A stretch of 24,562 nucleotides of DNA from Sphaeroforma arctica JP610. Lineage: Eukaryota > Opisthokonta > Ichthyosporea > Ichthyophonida. The notes beneath the pieces were generated by a model. That model did no database searches and was not told the origin of the DNA. It worked only from the letters and a program-made list of their open reading frames with translations. The stretch covers positions 1-24,562 of the forward strand of contig NW_014040487.1 in assembly GCF_001186125.1 (NCBI RefSeq), written 5' to 3'. The position numbers were made by a program, and so were the translations under genes. Below, one piece after another: positions 12,153 to 21,657 of the stretch (positions are counted from its first letter, which is position 1; each line of letters starts with the position of its first letter).

Positions 12153-12207
12153 TTTCACGGCAAACATATGTATACATTGAGCATGTGGCATGATGTTTGC
12201 CGTGAAA
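12153..12207 (+). repeat. 15-bp perfect inverted repeat (hairpin) just after SEL1L
   Basis: The left arm TTTCACGGCAAACAT (12153-12167) is exactly complementary to ATGTTTGCCGTGAAA (12193-12207), with a 25-nt spacer. It starts 30 nt after the SEL1L stop, so a normal SEL1L transcript would probably carry it in the 3' UTR as a stable stem-loop. No matching poly(A) signal was found close by. It could be an RNA hairpin element or a trace of a short palindromic insertion. Confidence 0.85.
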
Positions 12208-12454
12208 GTCGTACAGAGCGAGTTGGGGAGAGGAATCAGCACTCGCAAAAGGCTACATTCAGTTTTTGGCGGCGTGCCTACTTGCTTGCGAAAGGTATAT
12301 GCCGCACGTGATAGAAATAGAAAAGGAATCGACCGTCAGTAGAGGAATATGTCTGGTACTTCTTGACGTCCCAGTGTACGTCCTGGCTGTGCAGGTAGTA
12401 GAGAAATGAAATTCAGCCATCGCAGAGGTATTTTTTCAGTATACTGATAGTGTT

Positions 12455-12478
12455 CCTATACCTATACCTATACCTATA
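12455..12478. repeat. Tandem CCTATA x4
   Basis: Four exact head-to-tail copies of the hexamer CCTATA, directly readable. Confidence 0.9.
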
Positions 12479-14153
12479 CAATCTGGGACACCATATGGCA
12501 TGCCAATTTACTTTCGGAAAGTATTATTCAGACCTCTGAAAAGTTATTTGAAGAGTGCAGAAAGGTTCGCCATGACCTGCCGATATACATTCACTCGTAC
12601 CGACGAGGGAAGAGCCATGCGCGTGTCCACTAGCGCAGCACCACGTTGCTTCGAAGCCAGTGCACAAGTAGTTGTGGACAGATGGTCACCCGATTCGCGA
12701 ATCTCGGCTTACGCGTTATGTTAGCGTCTTAGTGAACTGTCAAGCCTATATGCAAGTGCCATGCCTATACTCAGAGAGAAGACGATCAGGTTAGATACTA
12801 ATATATTTATCGCCAGCTCTCCTCAGCGGACCATATTGGGTGTATCGATTGTCCGCGAATTTGAATCCGATTACGACGTATGCGCCACTAAACTCGCTGC
12901 GTAGAAACAATATGTTTACTGAATCATGGACCAAGCGCATGCAATGGCAGTCCTCAAAAGGCCTGACATATCACGTATCTGAGATGTAGGTATATTAGTA
13001 ACACGACTTGGTCGAAGTTCTAACCAGAAGGTAAAACATGAGAACGCATGGTACTTGCGATCGATGAGCTTAGCACGTAAACTTGCGATCACTGAAATTA
13101 GCCTCGCTAGAGTGCGCAATGCATGCAGCTATAGCTCAATTGACAGCACCAATCTCGGCGTAGGCTTTCTCGAAGCTGAAACTTTGGGACTCGTCTCAAC
13201 TATAACAAGAGGATGAATCGCTGGGCAGCATGCGTGCACAAAGCAATCATATGCAGCACACGAGTGCATGAGATGAGGTTTATGTGCCAAGTGGAATGGG
13301 CGTAGCACAGCTCAGAGCAGTACATTACAGTACAAAACTACGTAACACAATAGAACACATTGCAATACATCACATCACAACATACAAAACAAACATAGCT
13401 TGACAAACGAGTCAGCATGCACAAAAACACGAGTCTGACATAAAGCTATGTCTGTAGATTGGTGGAGGGTTCACACACGAACACTATGCCGAGCAGTTGT
13501 GCATTGCGTAAAAGAACTAATCATATTCGCTGGTAGGTATATATAGCATGCGTTCAAAATATATACTATTTCACAGACGCTCCCTCGACAATACCAACGC
13601 AACGTACATACTGTGGTTGGACGTAGAAGTACCGCAAGTGCAAAAGGATTCATTTGTAGAGATTTATATAAATTTATAGCCGGGAGGACAGGGCAATGTA
13701 TTTCCCTCTGGTCCGCACATGATTTTGCGCTCTTTTCCAGGCTCAACTACACGCACGTGCTAGATAGGATATTTACTATAGAGGGAGGTAGATCGTAGTG
13801 CCACCTCAGTCAGTTCTAGTACTGGGTTTGTAAGTGATGGCTAGTTAGTCAACCGCCAGCCGCGCCCGAAAAGAAGAATCACCACTCAGGTCAAATAGTA
13901 TATTCATAGCTTTGTACGAATAAATTATCATCAAACTAGTGCTAAATATTCGCAACCGATGTCGAGTTGTCGCAACAGCATCGTAGGACTCCGCTACCCT
14001 CAAACTATTAGCATGTGTTTACTTCGAGGTCATTGTCACTCAACCCTCAACTGTTTGCATACTCAATGTTTCTTGGTTTCTTGCCAGCGGAATTCTCTAC
14101 GTCTTATTGAACCCACCGAGATCGTCAGCAATTGCGCGTTGATGTGGTTGTGT

Positions 14154-14293
14154 ATATTTGTACACGCAAATATCTACAATTACTAGTGTACCGCAAATAT
14201 CCACAATCACTATATCGTATGCGGTTGTGTGCGGGTGTACAAATATATATATATATAAATATATACATATATATATATGTGTGTGTGTGTGTA
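14154..14293. repeat. Compound repeat: inverted arms, 27-bp-period direct repeat and TA/TG microsatellite
   Basis: ATATTTGTACAC (14154-14165) and GTGTACAAATAT (14235-14246) are 12-bp inverted arms. Between them, CGCAAATATCTACAATTAC (14165-14183) is nearly repeated at 14192-14210 (2 differences, period 27). The right arm runs into a (TA)n then (GT)n tract ending about 14293. This may be microsatellite decay or a degraded short palindromic element; no terminal duplication is clear. Confidence 0.6.
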
Positions 14294-14644
14294 TCCATGA
14301 CATTCGTGCAGTAGTGTGCATATGTGTGTCAGATTGATCCTGCTACTACCCTGGACTATATAAATTTATGGGTGTAGTGCGGCACAAATAGTTTTGTCAG
14401 TTGACAACTGTTTCTAGCGTGTATGATCAAAGCTGACAAGCAGGATTACAGCTTCACCTGGACATACGTCCAAGAAGTGCAAGGGTATTGGTTTGCAGCC
14501 GATGTTCTATCCCTTGCCAAGTGCCAATGCAGCTATGCAAGTCATGGTTACAAAATCAGACCTAAACGTCTACTACGTTTGTTACTCACGGCATCAGTTG
14601 GCAGTGGCCAAAAGTCCACGCACAGGGTGCATCCGCATCCAATT

Positions 14645-14650
14645 TTTATT
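14645..14650 (-). terminator. Poly(A) signal of the SET gene
   Basis: AATAAA on the minus strand, about 42 nt past the SET stop codon (14694-14692). Confidence 0.6.
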
Positions 14651-14691
14651 CGCAATTTTTCATCACCCCTTTCAACTTGAAGATAATCTGC

Positions 14692-16950
14692 TTAGTCTGC
14701 TTGAAACGGCATAAATCCAGTACAGACTAAAGCACCGCACTTGCATTGCGTAACTTTTCGCGTACCATCATCACTTGCTTTACCAGTAGTAGAATGTGCG
14801 CGCGAGTGTGTCTCTCGCTCTACGTACGTACCTTTGCTTAGTTGTTCATGTATAACATCACCATATGTGAATGTCAACTCTTCACCTGCTTGTATGTCTC
14901 GATTCGCGAATAGTGCTACTGACGGCAAGGGTAGTCCGTGTCTGGCGATTTGCTTAGTCAGATTCGGGTCACAACTATGATTGATATACCGTCCTACGTT
15001 CCCCATCATCGTTGCATCGATATTCGTTCTATAACTCGAGTGTTGTGGAGATGCAGTCCTTCTAAGTGATTGAGCGCCTTTCTCACCACTTGTATGTACC
15101 TCTTGAGGGTGATGTTGAGTGTACTTGACCTCTGTATCTGAACTATACTCCGAATGCTCATCAGAGCCATCACTCTTTGGTGCTCCGTCACAAAGGCCTG
15201 TGTTTGTACCCGACACTGTGTTTGTACCCGACACAAAGTTAAGGCTTGAAGTTATTCCCAGGTGCGCTATTGGAGCATTCGTTTGTGCGAGTGCTGGCGA
15301 TGTGTCGGTATCCGGCCTTATCTTCTTCTCCTGAACGCACACGTTCGCTTCTATTTCGCTCACTCGCGCACGTTTCAGCAGGGGAACACTTTGGGGCATA
15401 TAATCACTGTTATCTACAAGCTTATTCTGTGAGGTGCCATCTCGCTCAGCTCCCTCCTGGCCATCTAACCCCCCAACAAAAGCTTCAGAAACACTCAAAC
15501 GGTCTCCCACACGCTCTACAATATTCTCAGTTACACTCAACAGGTAATTGAGGCCGAAAGGATCATACATTTCGCTTTGCCGTCGTTTGCTCTCGCGTGT
15601 ATTGATGACCTCTCCCGCATACTCACACACAAATTGGCCTGTCCGAATTGGGGCCAGAGCTCTGACACCCCAACCCTTTCTCTCAGTCATATATACCTGG
15701 TATTAAGAATGTGCATAGTTGTGTGGTTTTTACTATTGATGTATTAGCAAGTACCCAAGAGTTCAATGTATTTTGGCGTGATACTCAGGTTATCACATGT
15801 TGTGTGTGAGTCGAGAGTCTGTTGAGTATGGCTACCGCGTATCATCGATTAAAAAATCAATGTACATTGGCGCGGTTGGAAGGTTGTTGGCAATCCTATT
15901 TGTATTTGAAGTCTGGTAAGTACAAGAATGATAAAGCGGCTGACTTTGTATGTCTAGTACAACCGGGATAAACCACTTTATATCACATCATATATAGACA
16001 CTAAAAGTATAACTACCTGTGTAAGTTTCAACCTAAAACCTGAAAGCGTACTACATTATGCGCATTTATCTGTCTGAAATTTCGGGAACCTACCTCTAAC
16101 GCGATATTGACTCCATGTTGCACCAGCCGGTTTCCACAATTTTCATTGCATCCACAGGCAGAACCGCATTCGTAGATGAGCAGAAACTTCGAGCCATCCC
16201 CATGGACATCGGAAAGTCCCATCCACTCACCGCTATCTAAAGCATCTGACAAGCCCAGTTCACCAGAGTCATGTTGCATCGTCGGAGTGACATCGATGGG
16301 TCGATAGATCAACGTAATTTCAAATGAGAATAGAAATGTGTACACACCATATGTTTACCGACAGAGTATCAATATATCAAAATGACTATCGGCATATTGA
16401 ATGTTAATCTTAAAGAGTATCATAATCTCATCGGGAGTTTCAGGGAAGGTATAGTAGCCAAGGTACGGTTGCCATCTGTTCATTATGTGCGGTGTTCACC
16501 GTGGGAATACAGTATGTGTGGTGTACCCGTATGGTCTGTAAAGTGGAATGTGAGCTCTTGTGAGCTGGAGTAAAAGGTGACTTTTGTAGCGACATATATC
16601 GTCAAGCATACCTATATCTGGTCAATTAGATGCTCGAAATCTTCTAGCTGTTCTGGCTACCAGTCTATTAAGCATGACTGATCTGTAACGACACATTCAC
16701 TTTTGAAATGTTCGCGCTACAGTATTTCCCAACTTCTGTGAGAAATATTACGCATAACGGTGGTAAAACCCGACCCGACATATTTACCTTTGTCATCAGG
16801 AAGCACACTGTAGCCCGGCTGCGTACCGCCCCACTTACGGACACAGGCACACGTATTTACATCACACTTTGACCCGGGACACGCGCACCCTTGTGTGTAG
16901 GCGAGGGGTGCTAAGGATGTCCCACTTTTCCCAACTAGTCCTACGATATA
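14692..16950 (-). CDS. SET-domain lysine methyltransferase, SETMAR/Su(var)3-9 type, with split SET domain (5' exons missing)
   Basis: Exons in coding order (minus): 16950-16788, 16245-16094, 15696-14692. Phases join (0, 1, 0) to give about 439 residues. The pre-SET has all nine zinc cysteines: GCACPGSKCDVNTCACVRK, then YECGSACGCNENCGNR. The SET N-lobe follows (GWGVRAL, VCEYAGEVI), then the C-lobe with cofactor and active-site motifs NVGRYINHSCDPN and EELTFTYGD. The post-SET is CKCGALVC, then GFMPF as in SETMAR, and the stop. Such enzymes methylate histone lysines, usually H3K9, in the nucleus. Between the lobes sits a polar insert of about 160 residues (15515-15030). The acceptor of the middle exon is ambiguous (16245, or a few codons downstream). 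A strong acceptor (tgcattcaccacag) precedes 16950, so at least one 5' exon lies further right and was not found. An ATG at 16965 inside that acceptor is an unlikely start. Confidence 0.9.
15199..15234 (-). repeat. Perfect 18-bp tandem duplication inside the SET insert
   Basis: TGTGTTTGTACCCGACAC occurs twice back to back (15199-15216, 15217-15234). It keeps frame and encodes a duplicated six-residue unit (SGTNTV-like) in the disordered SET insert, suggesting the insert grows by slippage. Confidence 0.9.
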
Positions 16951-17292
16951 CTGTGGTGAATGCAAGGATATAACAGTTGAAAATTCATCGACGACATATT
17001 CCCTCGAATTCTAGACATGATACTGAATGGTAATATATAAAAGCGTGTAATAATCCACGACATTCTTAAATTGAAAATATAACCCCACAGTCCCGGGTCC
17101 TGTTCTGAATCGACATTTTACATCCATATAGAGTAAAACACAATCTGGTGTAAATGTTACAACTATCACTAAGCATGCATTTTTAGAATATATATATATA
17201 TACATAAATATATACATATACATATATATATATATATGTAGTGTGTGTGTGTGTGTGTTGTTGTGTGTGTGTGTGTGTGTTTTATATTATAT

Positions 17293-17331
<39 letters not shown>

Positions 17332-20112
17332 TTATAATGAAACACATCAAGAACGTTACATGTATGTATATTTTTTATAAACATATTTGTATGCAATATC
17401 AGAATATACACACATATGCACAAATACACAAACAAAATGTGTAGAAAATACAGTCCCACACGTTTGAATTTTAAAAACTAAAAGTGTCCGAAGAAAGTCT
17501 GTGCACATATATTATAGTGGCCGCGTCTACTTATGGATATTTCTGCAGTCATAAGAGTTTGCTATGTAACACATACTGTCGCCGAGTCATTCTTGCCAAA
17601 AGTAGCGAGACCAGTTTGAAAATTCTCCCGGGAAGAAACTGCATATGTTCCGGAGAGTAGCATAGCTATCATACATTACGCTACACAGCTATCAAAGACG
17701 TAGGCACTCGCGCATACCTATTCAAATACTTTAATCTAGAAACCAGAGCAATAGAATATATAATATCTTCCGTAGATATCTGCAGCAGGCAAAGTCGCGT
17801 TTTAAAACGCAGTGAACGCATAATATATACGTATTCGTCTTCACGCATAAATATAATTTCTTTTCTGTCCATTTCATTAAATTCTCAAGTTACTTATAGG
17901 CTCACATTTGGTGTATAACATGTAGCATGCAGTTCTACGTTCTCCAGTTCATTCGCCTTACTTGCACTATTTTCATCCCAGACTGAATGCCCGACGCTTA
18001 ATAAATGATACTATATGCAAAAGAGACGAGAGTTTCGTCACACGGAGAATCTGTCTGCAATGCACCAGAGGAAGTCATAGTCACGTACTGGTTTTTCCGT
18101 CAGTTCGTCAGAAGATCTGTTCGTTAGTTTTACTGGCACCCTCTCTAACCCACGACTTAAGTCGAGCTCATGATTTCCACACATCTCCAAATAAGCTCAG
18201 ACTTCACCTCTGTTTTGAGAATCTAAAAAGCACAAGGTCGGACATCTTCCTCTTGTCTAGCTCTACTATACTTGCCACCAGTATGAACTTTAAGCTGTTT
18301 TTGCTAGTTTATTTATATTTATACGTTGCCAAACAGCAGACGTCAAGTTTCAATAACTTCTTGTGCAGTACATAATTACATATGGGGTGATAAAATGTCT
18401 GATAAACTCCGTAATATTTTGTTTTTATGTTTGATGTACCGAACTTTATTCTAACCTACATGCAACGCACAAAGCATCTGTAGACTTATCGAAAATAAAA
18501 CATTTGAGTTCTCACGACATCGGTATGCCGGCAGCCGAAGAGCGTCCATTGTTGAGTTTAGAATAGAACGATATTGCTCGTCGCAAGACAATGAAGTAAA
18601 CACTGGATAGCTCTAGAGTAAATCAAAGCATGCGATCGAAGCTAAAGATATCCTGCGCCTTGCAGGCTTTCGAACGGTCTCAAAGTGATATTTCGCATTC
18701 TGAAACCATGTCCCTCTGGAGTCTGAAGTCTAGAGTCTGGACTCAGGATTGAGCCTGGATACGTGTGTAAATATTTTATATACACTTAAAAAATCGACTG
18801 TATAGCGTGTAGTGCCGTGTACACCAGCTCATTCAGAAGATTATGTAAATATGTACATAAAATGTCATAATTCTCTAGTACATTGTTCATGAACTATAAA
18901 TCGTTTAATATTTTTGTGCGGTGCCAACATGCGTGTGATGTGAAATATAGCGTTTAAAACAATATATTGAAATTGAGACTGTAAGTCGGGAAACTTAAAA
19001 CTTGAAGCCTGAAGCCTGAAAGGGCTGAGACTGTAAGGCTGAGGGTGACGCATATATGATTCAGTATCACAGCCTAGTGCCTACTACTACATATCAATAA
19101 ATAGAACAACGAGAGACTTGAAGGGAGTACACATATATTTATGTACATAACTACATATGCATATTTTTATATCCTATTTAAAATAATTACACAATCAGTT
19201 GCGATTTGATTGGGAATGCTTGTTTACGTACATAGGTAAAAAAAAAGAAAATGGCTTAAAATAATCACATCATAAAATGTAAATAGAAATCAACAAGTTG
19301 TGTCGTAAATTCTTCTTGTGTGACAGAAAAGTCAGACTGAATTCTGAATACGAAAGTAGAAACAGCTAAAAGTTGTAAAAGTAAATATTGTAAACCTCCA
19401 AGCAACAGCAATATACGATAACTGATTCGGTTAATGGTAATCTCTAGCGAACTATCAGTTTACTAATTCAAATTTCAAGCATTCGATATTTCAATCGTAT
19501 TTTACACAAAGCCAATCATAGTCGAGAAAATAAAAAGATATTACTCTAGAAAAAAGTGGTTACCAGGTACCATAATTTCATACAAACACCGTCAAGTGTC
19601 AATTCTGGGTCAAGAGTGTCATCCTCAGTGGCCCTTGGGAATGATTTTTTTTTGTTGAAAAATAGTAGCTTGCCTACACACCCAGCGAGTCACTGTAAAT
19701 ACCGTTAAGTAACATCGAATGATTGCAAGTATCTCTGGCAAAATAAAGTGTGATACATACTGGTTGCAACCCTACAGCCTACGCATTGATGCAGATGTTG
19801 TGGATGACCGCTATAAAATTAGCTGCAATGTCATGAGTAATGGTGTCACCATCCGTTCGTTGTTGTTTTAATAATGTCCTTTAAAATGTGTAGCAACGTT
19901 CCATAACCCACACGAGAAAAGTATAATACACGAAAAACTCAATTGACGTCGTTCCAAAATACATAAGGCAGTGAATCAATCAAATGTAACACAATCAACA
20001 TACGTTCAGGAACATATATATGCCAACACGTGTGAACCTAAGTTGTTATTGTTCATACTTCTTTGTACACGGCATTAAGTGCTGAGTAGAAGACTATCCA
20101 TATAACACAAAA
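16951..20112. other. Spacer between divergent SET and Cdc14-like genes; should hold the SET 5' exon(s) and promoters
   Basis: The SET gene must continue into this region, but I could not identify its first exon. One minus-strand candidate (start near 17667, donor near 17582, phase 0) shows no similarity to SETMAR N-termini, so it is not called. A 137-codon plus-strand frame (17962-18375) and a 63-codon minus frame (17681-17872) have no recognisable domains. Small imperfect repeats (GAAGCCT twice near 19004; GAGACTGTAAG at about 18976 and 19026) are present. The rest is AT-rich. Confidence 0.45.
17187..17329. repeat. Compound (TA)n-(GT)n-(TA)n microsatellite
   Basis: About 140 bases: TA/TACA units, then two (GT)n blocks (about 17240-17280), then an alternating TA run to 17328. 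It lies just upstream of the first identified SET exon, probably in its 5' intron. Confidence 0.9.
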
Positions 20113-21210
20113 ATGACAGTAAATGCAGTAACACGGTTGCAAGCACGTACTGGAGTACCTACCAGATTGACATCGGCGATATCTAAAAAGGCATCGCCCC
20201 TGAAGCATGACAGATACCCGCAACAGGCACGGTTACCACCTAGTCAGCAAATTATAAAAACCAAATCAATAGTATACCCTGCACAACAACGGCAGAAGGA
20301 ATTAAATGTCACAACTGAAGCGAATAGTCATCCACAGTGCACACCGATATATAATAAGCAAGCTGGCAGACAAAAGCCACGGCAATCGCCACAGCAGCAT
20401 GACAGTACAAGACAAAGTGTATTGGAGTCTTCTGACCGAGCAGTACATACAGAAGCTAGTGCAAGCATTTCTGGTATCGGTACGTTAGCAGCTCCGTGCC
20501 CGGAAAAACGATTCAATTGGTGGATCAACGAAAAAAATACAGTACACGCCAAAGCTAAATTGGCAGAAAGCTTTGTACAACTGCAGGGAAACTTTTCTTA
20601 CGCTCGCGAGGATGGGCTGAAGAAGTTAAAGCACGCGCTGAGTGAACCAACGGAGGTGGGTAGGAAAATATTGGCATTGCAAGACTTAGACATATACAAT
20701 ATAGTGAAACACTTGCACGTTTCAATATTTGAAAGGTGGGAGAATAGTAGAGGACTTACGCACAAGAATTGTAGAGTGAGTGTGGCAGAGTTAGTTCTTT
20801 CCTTGAAGTTGTTGGAGGGCGCTGTATTACTACACCCTGAGTCGAGAGAATATGTAAATATAGAGCTCATGGCACGCTTTATCAAAGGGAAAGAGTCCTT
20901 GCCTGGAGCCGCAAACGCACACCTACACAAGCACGGTTTGGCTGTGCTGGTTGCGACCCTGATCAACTGCACACTTAGTCAATTTAAGCGCTTTCAAGCG
21001 GAAGCCGGAATTGACAGTGTAGCCACCAGTGTGGGATACACAGGTCAAATGGAGAGAGAAATACGTCTGCATGCGTGGGAGTTGATAACGATCATGAACA
21101 ACGAGCAATCAGATCTCAACACGCGCATAGCAATGCGGAGGATACTGGAGAAGCGATTTGGGAGATCCATGCTAGAGAGCGCGGTGCGTAATGCACAATT
21201 CTACACGTGA
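20113..21210 (+). CDS. Probable Cdc14-like septation initiation network (SIN) protein, 365 aa, intronless
   Basis: Single open frame from ATG (context aaaaATGa) to TGA at 21208-21210. Residues 1-140 are polar and Q/P/T/S-rich, probably disordered. Residues 145-330 are helical and match my memory of the fungal Cdc14 family (Pfam CDC14, the Sid1 kinase partner in the SIN, unrelated to Cdc14 phosphatase). The order is an early helix with GLKKLKHAL (about 168-176), LALQDLDIYNIV (187-198; family pattern LQ..f.yNi), and the landmark LLEGAVLLHPESR (233-245; family pattern LqGvLLLHppSR), then a long helix LAVLVATLINCTL. In fission yeast this protein binds Sid1 at the spindle pole body and is needed for septation. 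An alternative is another armadillo-like helical protein. It is intronless beside intron-rich genes, and a poly(A) signal follows closely. Confidence 0.6.
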   Translation: MTVNAVTRLQARTGVPTRLTSAISKKASPLKHDRYPQQARLPPSQQIIKTKSIVYPAQQRQKELNVTTEANSHPQCTPIYNKQAGRQKPRQSPQQHDSTRQSVLESSDRAVHTEASASISGIGTLAAPCPEKRFNWWINEKNTVHAKAKLAESFVQLQGNFSYAREDGLKKLKHALSEPTEVGRKILALQDLDIYNIVKHLHVSIFERWENSRGLTHKNCRVSVAELVLSLKLLEGAVLLHPESREYVNIELMARFIKGKESLPGAANAHLHKHGLAVLVATLINCTLSQFKRFQAEAGIDSVATSVGYTGQMEREIRLHAWELITIMNNEQSDLNTRIAMRRILEKRFGRSMLESAVRNAQFYT

Positions 21211-21226
21211 CAAAGACGAAACCATC

Positions 21227-21232
21227 AATAAA
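21227..21232 (+). terminator. Poly(A) signal of the Cdc14-like gene
   Basis: AATAAA starting 17 nt after the stop codon; a second AATAAA is at 21325-21330. Confidence 0.65.
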
Positions 21233-21635
21233 TTAAGAATGCCATATTGTGCCACATGCGGCCCCTGGCAGCTATATTAAATCGAGCTAAATATAAAGCA
21301 GTCTAATGCTAGACTTGTTCAAATAATAAACTCCGCTCTTCTAATATAGAGTTATTATGATTTGATTGCTAAAATCACAGACATCACGGACAGCACGAAG
21401 TCGATGTTCGTGGTGTCCCGAATGTTTGCACGTGGATAGTAAAACGTGTATATACCGTACACAGTATTTGCTGCGTCTAGTAGTGATTCTTAGGCGCTTA
21501 AGTTGAAGAACAGTGTGCAAAATAATAGAACATCGTGCAGTAGTACGTCGCGGGCTTTTTCTCTTCCCATCAGCTTTTATGCTCTTCAAGTGACACGCCC
21601 AAAACTCCTAAACATTGACAAAAGCGCCTAATACT
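21233..21635. other. Short spacer between convergent 3' ends
   Basis: The stop codons of the Cdc14-like and GET3 genes lie about 450 bp apart. Nothing coding is recognised here; the 82-codon minus frame at 21341-21589 has no recognisable domain. Confidence 0.5.
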
Positions 21636-21641
21636 TTTATT
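21636..21641 (-). terminator. Poly(A) signal of GET3
   Basis: AATAAA on the minus strand starting 17 nt past the GET3 stop (21660-21658). Confidence 0.65.
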
Positions 21642-21657
21642 GTCCGCCTTTCTACGA

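Larger units (their letters stand above)
12124..14644. other. Spacer between the convergent SEL1L and SET genes, no gene recognised
   Basis: Apart from the hairpin and repeats listed separately, I see no exon with domain similarity. Frames of 60-91 codons on both strands (12500-12724, 12916-13119, 13471-13746, 13959-14186) lack recognisable motifs and overlap each other across strands. A low-complexity ACA/ATACA-rich patch lies at about 13320-13395. The right end is the 3' flank of the minus-strand SET gene. Confidence 0.5.

Noticed and set aside
12500-12724. 74-aa plus-strand frame after SEL1L
   Set aside because: No domain, no flanking splice signals and no similarity noticed.
13320-13400. 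ACA/ATACA-rich patch as a possible repeat array or CRISPR
   Set aside because: Irregular spacing and no conserved repeat unit; simple low-complexity DNA.
17169-17459. 96-aa minus frame full of Tyr/Ile/His/Thr
   Set aside because: Translation of the TA/GT microsatellite, not a gene.
17962-18375. 137-aa plus-strand frame in the SET/Cdc14-like spacer
   Set aside because: No recognisable motif, and Ser/Leu/Arg/His-rich as expected from chance. Kept only as a remark in the spacer entry.
20598-20972. 124-aa minus-strand frame
   Set aside because: Shadow of the Cdc14-like gene, whose plus frame is far longer and has the family landmarks.
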